Under the pieces are notes generated by a model. That model was given only the letters and a program-made list of their open reading frames with translations, made no database searches and was not told the origin of the DNA. DNA of 5,170 nucleotides from a bacterium. GTDB lineage: Bacteria; Vulcanimicrobiota; Vulcanimicrobiia; Vulcanimicrobiales; Vulcanimicrobiaceae. This document shows, in pieces, positions 1 through 5,170 of the stretch (position 1 is its first letter; every line of letters begins with the position of its first letter). Made by a program: the position numbers and the translations under genes. The stretch covers positions 1 through 5,170 of the forward strand of contig JAKBCP010000083.1 of the NCBI GenBank assembly GCA_021807645.1, read 5' to 3'.

Positions 1-1418
1 TGGCCGCCGATCTCTTCGAAACCTACTGCGTTACGACCGTCGCAGCAATGCTGCTCGGCAATCTCGTCTTCGGCAGCTCGCTGTCGGGAGCACCGACCTT
101 CCCGCTGCTCATCGGCGCGGTATCGATTGTCGCTTCGATTATCGGCGTCTTCGCCGTCACGCTCGGAGCCGTCGTCAAGGGCAAAGTGATGGGCGCGCTC
201 TATCGCGGCATGGTCGTCGCAAGCATCCTGTCGTTGATCGGCATCTACTTCCTCGCGCAGAACGTCTTCGCCGGCAGCAGCGTGAGCCCGACCGCGATCG
301 TTATCAGCGCCTTCGTCGGCCTTGCAGTCACCGGCCTGATCACCTTCATCACCGAGTACTACACCGGCTCGCAATTCTCGCCGGTGCAGCGCATTGCGAA
401 GGCCTCGGTAACGGGGCATGCAACCAACATGATCGCCGGCCTCGCGGTCTCGATGCAAGGAACCGCACTTCCGGCGATCGTCATCGTCGCCGGCATTCTC
501 GTCTCGTACGGCGTCGCCAATCTCTACGGCGTCGCGATCGCGGTCATGTCGATGCTCTCGATGGCCGGCATCGTTGTCGCGATCGATTCCTTCGGTCCGA
601 TCACCGATAACGCCGGCGGCATCGCCGAGATGGCGGAGATGCCGAAGGAAGTTCGCGACATCACCGACCCGCTCGACGCCGTCGGAAACACCACCAAGGC
701 GGTCACGAAGGGCTATGCGATCGGATCGGCCGCACTCGCAGCGGTCGTCCTCTTCGCAGCGTTCCTGCAAGAACTCACAAAGCATAAGTGCGGCGCGCTC
801 GGCGGCGCATCGTGTGCAGCCGGCGTTGCCGATCTCTTCGCAATCGGTAATCCCTACGTTCTCGTCGGGCTCTTTCTCGGCGGGCTCCTCCCGTATTTGT
901 TCGCCTCGCTTTCAATGGAAGCGGTCGGACGCGCGGGCGGCGCGGTCGTCGAGGAAGTACGTCGCCAGTTCCGCGAGATGCCCGGCATTATGGCCGGCAC
1001 GCAGAAACCCGACTACGGCACGACCGTCAGCATTGTAACTGCCGCTGCGCTCAAGGAGATGATTCTCCCCGCGCTTATTCCCGTCGGCGTCCCGGTCATC
1101 GTCGTCTTGCTCTCGGTATTCAACGTCCTGCAAGGCGATACCGGAGCGCAGGTGATGGGCGGCATCCTCGTCGGTTCCATCGTGACCGGCTTCTTCGTCG
1201 CCATCTCGATGACGACCGGCGGTGGTGCATGGGATAACGCCAAGAAATACATCGAAGAAGGCAACTTCGGCGGAAAAGGATCGATCGCTCATCAGGCAGC
1301 GGTCACCGGAGATACCGTCGGGGATCCTTATAAAGACACCGCCGGCCCGGCGATCAATCCGATGATCAAGGTGCTCAACATCGTCGCACTCTTACTCGTC
1401 GGGTTCCTCGTTCACTAA
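1..1418 (+). CDS. hppA: Membrane-bound proton-translocating pyrophosphatase, K+-independent type (5' end outside window)
   Basis: Integral membrane pump that hydrolyses PPi to two phosphates and moves H+ out of the cytoplasm. The frame is open from base 3, and the first residues (AADLFETY) are the conserved stretch after the family's DNVGDNVGD motif, so the ATG at 48 is internal. About 470 residues remain of a family length near 700; the DVGADLVGKVE motif must lie upstream. Visible active-site elements are [11 protein letters not shown] (Asp at 606-608), GNTT, WDNAKKY (Asp at 1233) and [14 protein letters not shown] (1308-1349), which supply Mg-PPi ligands in the family. The Lys at 696-698 and Thr at 705-707, in GNTTKAVT, match the K+-independent subgroup; K+-dependent enzymes usually have Ala and Gly there. 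Many hydrophobic helices alternate with these cytoplasmic loops. The stop TAA is followed 22 bases later by a terminator. Identity is very secure; H+ rather than Na+ specificity is inferred from the subgroup. Confidence 0.97.
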   Translation, partial: AADLFETYCVTTVAAMLLGNLVFGSSLSGAPTFPLLIGAVSIVASIIGVFAVTLGAVVKGKVMGALYRGMVVASILSLIGIYFLAQNVFAGSSVSPTAIVISAFVGLAVTGLITFITEYYTGSQFSPVQRIAKASVTGHATNMIAGLAVSMQGTALPAIVIVAGILVSYGVANLYGVAIAVMSMLSMAGIVVAIDSFGPITDNAGGIAEMAEMPKEVRDITDPLDAVGNTTKAVTKGYAIGSAALAAVVLFAAFLQELTKHKCGALGGASCAAGVADLFAIGNPYVLVGLFLGGLLPYLFASLSMEAVGRAGGAVVEEVRRQFREMPGIMAGTQKPDYGTTVSIVTAAALKEMILPALIPVGVPVIVVLLSVFNVLQGDTGAQVMGGILVGSIVTGFFVAISMTTGGGAWDNAKKYIEEGNFGGKGSIAHQAAVTGDTVGDPYKDTAGPAINPMIKVLNIVALLLVGFLVH

Positions 1419-1440
1419 AGAACGCACCGGACGCAACGTC

Positions 1441-1475
1441 GAACGGCGCCGCTTTTGCGGCGCCGTTCTCGTTTC
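1441..1475 (+). terminator. Factor-independent terminator of hppA
   Basis: A perfect 12-bp inverted repeat (1441-1452 with 1457-1468) encloses a TTTT loop. The stem is very GC-rich (core GGCGCCGC/GCGGCGCC). The following tract, TCGTTTCG, has only a few T residues, so the U-tract is imperfect. It starts 22 bases after the hppA stop. The opposite strand shows no T-run after the stem, so it probably serves hppA rather than the convergent gene, although the hairpin exists on both strands. The rest of the 1419-1519 spacer shows nothing else. Confidence 0.85.
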
Positions 1476-1519
1476 GTGGGCACAACGGCGGGGTGGACCA
1501 GACGAACGCATGGTCGAGG

Positions 1520-2026
1520 TTACGGGTCGGGGCACTCGCTTTTTAGCGCACTGAATTTTCGATAGATCGCAAAATAACTCACGGCGAGAAATGCGACGGC
1601 GAAGACAAGCACTCCGTCGCCGACGACGGCGCCGATCGCACTGCCGAGCGGGAAGACGAGATGCAGCAGCAGCCGTGCGGCGAACGCCGATACGTAGATC
1701 AATGCCGGTACCAACGCCGAGCCCAACAACATGACGCCCGGATCTTTCGTCACTTGAACCGGCGTATGGGCGCCGCGAAGGAAACCGAGCGGCACTCCGA
1801 ACGCAATGCCGAGCAGCACCGCAACGGCGAGCTCCCAGAGCGGCGACGGATCGAGCGACTGCTCGGCATAGATCGCCCAAATACCGACAAACGCCAACAG
1901 CGCCGGCGCGATCCAGAGGCGCGCGGTGCTGATGCGCTGCGGGCGCGACATGCGAAACAAGACGAGGGCAAAGGCGGCGAGATAGACGACGATCGTCAGC
2001 GCGGGCGGAGCGGAGGCTTGCTGCAT
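1520..2026 (-). CDS. Small five-helix membrane protein, possibly DUF1453/CcdC-like
   Basis: 168 residues, mostly hydrophobic, with five likely membrane segments near residues 10-26, 36-53, 63-83, 98-125 and 130-155. The loop after the third helix, with GIAFGVPLGFLRG then a charged VTKDPG stretch, and the Arg in the fourth helix (AFAARLL) resemble from memory the DUF1453/CcdC family of small membrane proteins. That assignment is tentative, and no enzymatic motif is visible. The chosen ATG has an AGGAAA ribosome site (2035-2040) at 8-nt spacing. The in-frame ATG 20 codons upstream (2086) lies in the loop of the rplL terminator and is rejected. It follows rplL on the same strand. Only about 38 nt separate it from that terminator, and no convincing promoter is seen there, so it may depend on read-through. 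It converges on hppA. It is certainly a gene, but its function is unknown. Confidence 0.8.
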   Translation of the reverse strand: MQQASAPPALTIVVYLAAFALVLFRMSRPQRISTARLWIAPALLAFVGIWAIYAEQSLDPSPLWELAVAVLLGIAFGVPLGFLRGAHTPVQVTKDPGVMLLGSALVPALIYVSAFAARLLLHLVFPLGSAIGAVVGDGVLVFAVAFLAVSYFAIYRKFSALKSECPDP

Positions 2027-2064
2027 CGGCGAAGTTTCCTTTTTCGAAGGCGAGAACGGGCGAT

Positions 2065-2105
2065 AAAAAAGAGGGGCACAACGCATCGCTGCGTCGCGCC
2101 CCTCT
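2065..2105 (-). terminator. Strong factor-independent terminator after rplL
   Basis: On the minus strand an 8-bp stem (AGAGGGGC, 2105-2098, with GCCCCTCT, 2077-2070) continues through G-U, C-G and G-U pairs into ACGCA/TGCGT. It closes on a GCGA loop (2086-2089), a GNRA-type tetraloop. The RNA can therefore form about 16 continuous pairs. Six T residues follow (2070-2065, the first also pairing in the stem). It starts 19 bases after the rplL stop, so it ends the rplJ-rplL unit. Confidence 0.93.
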
Positions 2106-2124
2106 TCGCTTTACCGGGTCGAAA

Positions 2125-2490
2125 CTACTTGATTTCGACCTTCGCGCCGGCTTCTTCGAGCTTCTTCTTGATGCTCTCGGCTTCGTCTTTGGCGACGCCT
2201 TCTTTGATCGCCTTCGGCGCGCTCTCGACGAACGACTTCGCTTCGGTCAGGCCGAGGCTCGTGATCTCGCGAACGGCCTTGATGACTTTGATCTTCTCCG
2301 GGCCCGCATCGACGAGTATGACGTCGAATTCGGTTTTCTCGGCGGCCGGGGCGGCGGCGGCCGGAGCAGCCATCATTGCAACCGGTGCGGCGGCGCTAAC
2401 GCCGTATTTTTCCTCGAGCTGTTTGACTAAGTCGGCGAGTTCGAGAACGGTGAGTTTGTCGATATGTTCGATAATTTCGGCAACTGCCAT
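2125..2490 (-). CDS. rplL: 50S ribosomal protein L7/L12
   Basis: Multi-copy acidic stalk protein of the large subunit that recruits and activates translational GTPases (EF-Tu, EF-G, IF2). Length is 121 residues, normal for the family. Residues 1-32 form the dimerising helices that bind L10 ([18 protein letters not shown]). Residues 33-51 are a flexible Ala/Pro/Met hinge. Residues 52-121 form the C-terminal factor-binding domain, with the conserved [16 protein letters not shown] (66-81), [15 protein letters not shown] and the [13 protein letters not shown] ending. The start is fixed by a GAGAGGAT ribosome site lying in the 15-nt gap after rplJ, so the two genes are co-transcribed. In most bacteria rpoB follows rplL; here a strong terminator and a small membrane protein gene follow. 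Confidence 0.98.
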   Translation of the reverse strand: MAVAEIIEHIDKLTVLELADLVKQLEEKYGVSAAAPVAMMAAPAAAAPAAEKTEFDVILVDAGPEKIKVIKAVREITSLGLTEAKSFVESAPKAIKEGVAKDEAESIKKKLEEAGAKVEIK

Positions 2491-2505
2491 GATTGATATC
2501 CTCTC

Positions 2506-3036
2506 TTATGAACCGGATTGCGCGAGTTTCTGCTCGCGAATTGCTTGAAGGGTGCGAACGAGGCCGCTTTGATTTCCCGAAAGAACGGCGACGAGGCCGC
2601 GTAACGGGCTTGCCAGCGAGCCGACCATTTTCGCGATGAGTTCGGCCTTGGGCGGGAGTTTTGCAAGCACGTCAACCTGCTTGGCATCGACGAATTTTCC
2701 GTCGACGTAGGCAGCCTTCACTTCCAACGTCTTGACGTTGTCGGAGAATTCTTTCAGTGCTTTTGCCGGAGCGACGGGATCGACGCCCGCGAAGACGACG
2801 CCGGTCGGACCGTGAAGGTACGATTCGAACATCGACGCGAGTTCGCCGTCGGCGGCAATTTTAAAGAGGGTGTTCTTGACGACTGCATAGGTGCTGCCGT
2901 CGGGACGAAGCGCCGTGCGGAGCTTCGTGATTTCGTCGACGGTAAGACCTTGGTAATTCGTGAGGAACACGCTCTGCGCACCGGCGAGCCGGTCGCGCAG
3001 CTCTCGTACCGAGGCTTCTTTGCGTGCGGTTGGCAT
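2506..3036 (-). CDS. rplJ: 50S ribosomal protein L10
   Basis: L10 anchors L7/L12 dimers to the base of the ribosomal stalk on 23S rRNA. As an L10-L12 complex it also represses its own mRNA in the bacteria studied. Length is 176 residues, typical. Conserved pieces are NYQGLTVDEITKLR (27-40), VVKNTLFKIA (52-61), GPTGVVFAG (76-84) and KLPPKAELIAKMVGSLASPL (126-145). The C-terminal helix (about 150-172) is where L12 dimers bind. The start MPTARKEASV is chosen because AGGAA (3047-3051) sits 10 nt upstream. The frame stays open further up to 3147, but that part runs through the attenuator and leader hairpins and is not L10-like. A promoter, a structured leader and a terminator-like hairpin precede it; rplL follows after 15 nt. 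Confidence 0.98.
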   Translation of the reverse strand: MPTARKEASVRELRDRLAGAQSVFLTNYQGLTVDEITKLRTALRPDGSTYAVVKNTLFKIAADGELASMFESYLHGPTGVVFAGVDPVAPAKALKEFSDNVKTLEVKAAYVDGKFVDAKQVDVLAKLPPKAELIAKMVGSLASPLRGLVAVLSGNQSGLVRTLQAIREQKLAQSGS

Positions 3037-3064
3037 AACGCTCTGCTTCCTGATGAGATACAGT

Positions 3065-3096
3065 AAAAAAGCGCTCCATCCGTCCGGAGGGCGCTT
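3065..3096 (-). terminator. Attenuator hairpin in the rplJ leader
   Basis: On the minus strand AAGCGC (3096-3091) pairs with GCGCTT (3074-3069). After a two-base CC bulge, TCC (3088-3086) pairs with GGA (3077-3075), closing an 8-nt loop. TTTTTT follows at 3070-3065. This is the form of a factor-independent terminator, placed 28 nt before the rplJ start and downstream of the promoter. It can therefore only act as a conditional attenuator, because full termination would silence rplJ-rplL. L10(L12)4-dependent transcription attenuation is known for Bacillus subtilis rplJL; its use here is inferred. Confidence 0.8.
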
Positions 3097-3208
3097 GCAC
3101 GCGAATCTGGCGCGAGAGGATTCTCGCGGGACATCATCGGAGTTCACGTCCTACTGTAGGCGCCTTTGCGGCATTACCCCCCGAGGGGGACCTACGGTCT
3201 TTGGAGCC
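3097..3208 (-). promoter_or_regulatory. L10-type autoregulatory leader of rplJ-rplL
   Basis: The leader on the minus strand contains CCAAAGACCGTAGGT (3204-3190), then a CCCCC-TCG-GGGGG hairpin (3189-3177), then TAATGCC and CCTAC (3160-3156). The CCTAC can pair back with GTAGG (3195-3191) to form a branched element. Downstream, GGAC (3151-3148) can pair with GTCC (3132-3129) around a GTGA...GATGA purine-rich interior, suggestive of the kink-turn known in L10 leaders. A perfect 7-bp hairpin, CGCGAGA-ATCC-TCTCGCG (3128-3111), comes next, before the attenuator. The CAAAGAC-GTAGGT...TAAT...CC pattern and the position before rplJ match my memory of the Rfam L10_leader family. The likely role is binding by L10(L12)4 to couple rplJ-rplL expression to ribosome supply. 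The exact fold is not computed. Confidence 0.75.
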
Positions 3209-3214
3209 GCACGT

Positions 3215-3243
3215 ATCCTACCATAGCCCCGTGCCGCACGCAA
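3215..3243 (-). promoter_or_regulatory. Probable sigma-70-type promoter of rplJ-rplL
   Basis: On the minus strand an extended -10, TGGTAGGAT (3223-3215), lies exactly 17 nt downstream of TTGCGT (3243-3238), a 3-of-6 match to the -35 consensus. The predicted start near 3208 places the L10-type leader immediately at the 5' end of the transcript, which supports the call. The weak -35 is compensated by the TG extension. Confidence 0.6.
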
Positions 3244-3261
3244 GGAAGAGTGGAGGAACCG

Positions 3262-3873
3262 ATGGACCGCGAGGAACGGGAACGAGCGATGAGCCCGGAG
3301 ACGGCCCTCGCGGAGCTCGCGGCGGGGAATCGGCGCTTCACCGAGGGGCATCCCACCTTCGGGCTCCAGAGCGCGCACCGCGTCGAGCTCGCTTCCGCGC
3401 AGTATCCGTTCGCCGTCGTCTTGGGCTGCTCCGATTCGCGCGTCCCGGTCGAGACGCTTTTCGATCGCCCGGCCGGCGATCTCTTCGTCATTCGCGTGGC
3501 GGGAAATTTCATTGACGACTACGGCCTCGCGACGCTCGAATACGGCGTCGCCGTCCTCGGCGCGCGCCTGGTCTTCGTGCTCGGGCATAGCTCCTGCGGC
3601 GCGCTGACCGCCGCCGTCGAATTTCTCGAACGCGGCGAGCGAGCGCCGGGGATGATTCAGCACCTCGTCGATCGCCTCACACCGGTCGCACGCGCGACGC
3701 GCCGGGATGAAGGCTGGGTCGAAGCGGCGGTCGACGAGAACGTCCGCGCGACGGTGGCAGAGATTCTCGACACCTCGGCGATCGTCGCCGACGCGGTCAC
3801 CCAGAAAAAACTCAAGGTCGTAGGTGGAACCTACGACCTTGCAACGGGACGGGTAACGACGATCGAGGGTTAG
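3262..3873 (+). CDS. Beta-class carbonic anhydrase
   Basis: Zinc enzyme that interconverts CO2 and bicarbonate, supplying bicarbonate for carboxylases or handling pH and CO2. Length is 203 residues, normal for bacterial beta enzymes. The first motif, GCSDSRVP, gives Cys56 with the Asp58-Arg60 dyad; the second, GHSSCGA, gives His109 and Cys112. Cys56, His109 and Cys112 are the expected zinc ligands. VIRVAGN (77-82) and the C-terminal VVGGTYDLATGRV (186-198) are also family-typical. No signal peptide is seen, so it is cytoplasmic. The start has GGAGGA (3252-3257) at 4-nt spacing; the next in-frame ATG (3289) is a weaker alternative. It lies alone on the plus strand between rplA and rplJ, divergent from rplJ. 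Its TAG overlaps the rplA stop tail to tail. Its 3' end carries, on the other strand, the rplKA terminator. I see no terminator for its own transcript. Confidence 0.96.
   Translation: MDREERERAMSPETALAELAAGNRRFTEGHPTFGLQSAHRVELASAQYPFAVVLGCSDSRVPVETLFDRPAGDLFVIRVAGNFIDDYGLATLEYGVAVLGARLVFVLGHSSCGALTAAVEFLERGERAPGMIQHLVDRLTPVARATRRDEGWVEAAVDENVRATVAEILDTSAIVADAVTQKKLKVVGGTYDLATGRVTTIEG
3805..3841 (-). terminator. Terminator of nusG-rplKA, embedded antisense in the carbonic anhydrase gene
   Basis: A perfect 13-bp inverted repeat (CAAGGTCGTAGGT at 3813-3825, ACCTACGACCTTG at 3829-3841) with a 3-nt loop is followed on the minus strand by AG and then TTTTTT (3810-3805). The T-run is present only for minus-strand transcription. 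The stem begins 28 nt after the rplA stop, the normal place for an operon terminator. All of it lies within codons of the carbonic anhydrase (residues about 182-194, KKLKVVGGTYDLA). Confidence 0.9.
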
Positions 3874-4571
3874 GCGGTTGCCTTTACTCGATTCGGATCG
3901 ACCTTGACGCCGGGGCCCATCGTGCTTACGAGCGTGATGCTGCGGAGATAGGTGCCTTTCGATGAAGCCGGCTTCGCGCGCACGATTGCATCGAGTAGCG
4001 TGCTGACGTTCTCGGCGAGTTGCGCTTCATCGAAGCTCGCCTTCCCGACGATCGTGTGGACGATTGCGGTTTTATCGAGACGAAACTCCACTTTACCGGC
4101 CTTGATATCGCGAATCGCAGCGCCGATATTCGGCGAGACGGTACCGGCCTTCGGGTTCGGCATCTTCTGTGCCAGGATGCGACCGAGTTCCTTACCGACC
4201 TGCGCCATCATATCGGGCGTTGCCACCGCGACGTCAAACTCGGTGAAACCGCCCTTGAGCTTTTCGATGAGATCGGTATCGCCGACGATATCGGCGCCCG
4301 CTTCGACTGCAGCTCTCGCATTATCGCCTTTTGCAAAGGCAATCACGCGCACCGTGCGCCCCGTTCCGTGAGGGAGCAGCACCGTGCCGCGAACCGTCTG
4401 ATCGCTTTTCTTCGGATCGACGCCCAAACGGATGTGGGCTTCGATGGTCTCGTTGAATTTCGCGTTCGCGTGCTTTTTGACGAGCGCGACCGCTTCGACC
4501 GTGGAGAAAAGTTGTTTCTTATCGTAATCGGCCGCGAGCGCGCGAAGACGTTTTCCATACGTGCGAGCCAT
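3870..4571 (-). CDS. rplA: 50S ribosomal protein L1
   Basis: L1 forms the mobile stalk at the ribosomal E site on 23S rRNA, helps release deacylated tRNA, and in studied bacteria represses the rplK-rplA mRNA. Length is 233 residues, standard. Visible family pieces are [20 protein letters not shown] (38-57), [12 protein letters not shown] (60-71), the signature MPNPKAGTV (137-145) and the [11 protein letters not shown] ending (216-226). The start [10 protein letters not shown] follows the rplK stop by one base (TAACATG). Its ribosome site GGAGG (4582-4578) lies inside rplK at 6-nt spacing, so translation is probably coupled. An upstream in-frame ATG at 4649 is inside rplK and is rejected. The stop TAA overlaps the carbonic anhydrase stop on the other strand. 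Confidence 0.98.
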   Translation of the reverse strand: MARTYGKRLRALAADYDKKQLFSTVEAVALVKKHANAKFNETIEAHIRLGVDPKKSDQTVRGTVLLPHGTGRTVRVIAFAKGDNARAAVEAGADIVGDTDLIEKLKGGFTEFDVAVATPDMMAQVGKELGRILAQKMPNPKAGTVSPNIGAAIRDIKAGKVEFRLDKTAIVHTIVGKASFDEAQLAENVSTLLDAIVRAKPASSKGTYLRSITLVSTMGPGVKVDPNRVKATA

Positions 4572-4572
4572 G

Positions 4573-4998
4573 TTACGCCTCCACCTCGACGCCCATCGAA
4601 CGCGCGGTCCCGGCGACGATCTTCTTCGCCGCATCGAGATCGTTGGCATTGATGTCGGGCATCTTCACTTTCGCGATCTCTTCGAGCTGCGCATTCGTGA
4701 GCTTGCCGACCTTATTACGGTTGGGCTCCTTGCTGCCCGATTCGATCTTCAGAGCCTGCTTGATGAGGAACGACGCCGGCGGCGTCTTGGTGACGAACGT
4801 AAAAGTACGATCGTCGTAGACGGTGATCTCGACCGGAATAATCATGCCGGCTTGCGAAGCCGTACGTTCGTTGTACTGCTTGCAAAAGTCCATGATATTG
4901 AGGCTGTAGGGGCCCAACGCCGGGCCGATCGGCGGCGCCGGGTTTGCTTTGCCGGCAGGGATCTGTAGCCCGATCTTGCCGATCATTTTCTTCGCCAT
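4573..4998 (-). CDS. rplK: 50S ribosomal protein L11
   Basis: L11 binds the GTPase-associated centre of 23S rRNA and takes part in EF-G function and, where RelA is present, the stringent response. It is also part of the thiostrepton site. Length is 141 residues, exactly typical. The N-terminal domain carries the proline-rich loop [15 protein letters not shown] (15-29), keeping Pro20, 22, 23 and 26. The C-terminal rRNA-binding domain (about 72-141) carries [19 protein letters not shown] and GTARSMG. Residues 29-33 read GPYSL where common homologues have GQHGV or GQQGV, followed by the normal NIMDFCK. The start has AAGGAG (5009-5004) at 5-nt spacing. It is followed by rplA after one base and preceded by nusG after 115 nt. 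Confidence 0.98.
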   Translation of the reverse strand: MAKKMIGKIGLQIPAGKANPAPPIGPALGPYSLNIMDFCKQYNERTASQAGMIIPVEITVYDDRTFTFVTKTPPASFLIKQALKIESGSKEPNRNKVGKLTNAQLEEIAKVKMPDINANDLDAAKKIVAGTARSMGVEVEA

Positions 4999-5018
4999 GC
5001 TCTCTCCTTTTTAACGAA

Positions 5019-5097
5019 GCGGCGTACCGCCTCTCCCCCGTATATGCGGCTCGGAGCGAGCCTCTCCCGTATCGACGTCGGGGTAACCGTCGATGGG
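5019..5097 (-). repeat. Hairpins and a direct repeat in the nusG-rplK spacer
   Basis: The 115-nt spacer contains three inverted repeats. The first pairs 5071-5077 with 5088-5094 (7 bp, flanked by CCC and GGG). The second pairs 5048-5053 with 5057-5062 (6 bp, 3-nt loop). The third pairs 5019-5022 with 5027-5030 (4 bp, loop TACG on the minus strand). A direct repeat GCCTCTCCC(CC)GTAT occurs at 5029-5043 and 5060-5072. None of the hairpins has a T-run, so they are not factor-independent terminators. No convincing -35/-10 pair is visible. The position before rplK is where L1 binds its own mRNA in Escherichia coli; that role here is inference. Confidence 0.6.
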
Positions 5098-5113
5098 AAT
5101 CTTGCGGCGGTCG

Positions 5114-5170
5114 TTAGACCTTTTCCACCTGGAAGAACTCCAGCTCGACCGGAGTCTCTCGTCCGAATAT
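5114..5170 (-). CDS. nusG: Transcription termination/antitermination protein NusG, C-terminal end (5' part outside window)
   Basis: The last 18 codons before a TAA read IFGRETPVELEFFQVEKV, the characteristic end of the NusG KOW domain. NusG binds RNA polymerase and, through this domain, Rho or ribosomal protein S10, coupling elongation to termination or translation. The fragment is too short to have its own start codon. The order nusG-rplK-rplA on one strand is the common bacterial arrangement and supports the identification. Confidence 0.93.
   Translation of the reverse strand: MFGRETPVELEFFQVEKV

Noticed and set aside
2024..2086. Upstream ATG giving a 188-residue form of the small membrane protein
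   Set aside because: That ATG lies in the loop of the rplL terminator, the extra 20 residues are encoded by the terminator and T-run, and the downstream ATG at 2026 has a well-placed AGGAAA site.
1661..2548. 295-residue plus-strand open frame
   Set aside because: It is antisense to the membrane protein gene, the terminator and rplL, has low-complexity Arg-rich composition, and no ribosome site or family resemblance.
3037..3147. 37-residue N-terminal extension of L10
   Set aside because: The open frame runs through the leader hairpin and attenuator, is not L10-like, and the ATG at 3036 starts a standard-length L10 with a ribosome site.
3151..3174. Seven-codon ORF (MPQRRLQ) in the rplJ leader, as a possible leader peptide
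   Set aside because: It overlaps the conserved L10-leader core, has no ribosome site, and its sequence is explained by RNA structure.
3151..3663. 170-residue minus-strand open frame opposite the carbonic anhydrase gene
   Set aside because: It is a shadow of a GC-rich real gene, runs into the rplJ leader, and has Arg/Glu/Ala-biased composition with no recognisable domain.
3813..3841. The 13-bp inverted repeat as a terminator for the carbonic anhydrase transcript or as a mobile-element end
   Set aside because: On the plus strand no T-run follows (CAACGGGACGGG), it precedes the stop codon, and there is no partner copy or target duplication in the window.
4020..4652. 210-residue plus-strand open frame opposite rplA
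   Set aside because: It is fully antisense to a certain ribosomal gene and shows no domain or ribosome site.

Overview
This is a GC-rich bacterial chromosomal window (roughly 60% GC by eye). It covers a rearranged ribosomal-protein/elongation-factor locus next to an energy-coupling membrane pump. The genes are intact, tightly packed and share one base composition; I see no transposase, integrase, tRNA, CRISPR array or phage gene. The organism cannot be named from this sequence. The L11 sequence is slightly divergent, the pyrophosphatase is of the K+-independent type, and the ribosomal gene order is unusual. Together these suggest a less-studied, possibly uncultivated bacterial lineage, which is inference only.

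Right-hand part (minus strand, read from 5170 downwards): the last 18 codons of nusG, a structured 115-nt spacer, rplK (L11) and rplA (L1). rplK and rplA are separated by a single base. The expected continuation into rplJ is interrupted. A beta-carbonic anhydrase gene lies on the plus strand between rplA and rplJ, and its stop codon overlaps the rplA stop codon tail to tail. The factor-independent terminator of the nusG-rplKA unit lies inside the carbonic anhydrase coding sequence, on its antisense strand (3805-3841).

Centre (minus strand): rplJ (L10) and rplL (L7/L12) have their own promoter, a long leader resembling the L10 autoregulatory leader, and a terminator-like attenuator just before rplJ. 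A strong GNRA-looped terminator follows rplL. The usual rplL-rpoB-rpoC linkage is absent. A small five-helix membrane protein, possibly DUF1453/CcdC-like, follows instead and has little room for a promoter of its own.

Left-hand part (plus strand): the C-terminal two thirds of a membrane-bound proton-translocating pyrophosphatase (hppA) ends at a 12-bp perfect-stem terminator and converges on the small membrane protein gene.

Together, nusG and L11/L1/L10/L12 supply transcription elongation and the ribosomal stalk and GTPase-centre proteins. Carbonic anhydrase interconverts CO2 and bicarbonate, and the pyrophosphatase uses PPi released by biosynthesis to build a proton gradient. I find no wholly new system. 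The most interesting points are regulatory and architectural: a terminator embedded in a coding sequence, an L10-type attenuated leader divergent from the carbonic anhydrase gene, and the split of the rplKAJL-rpoBC cluster.
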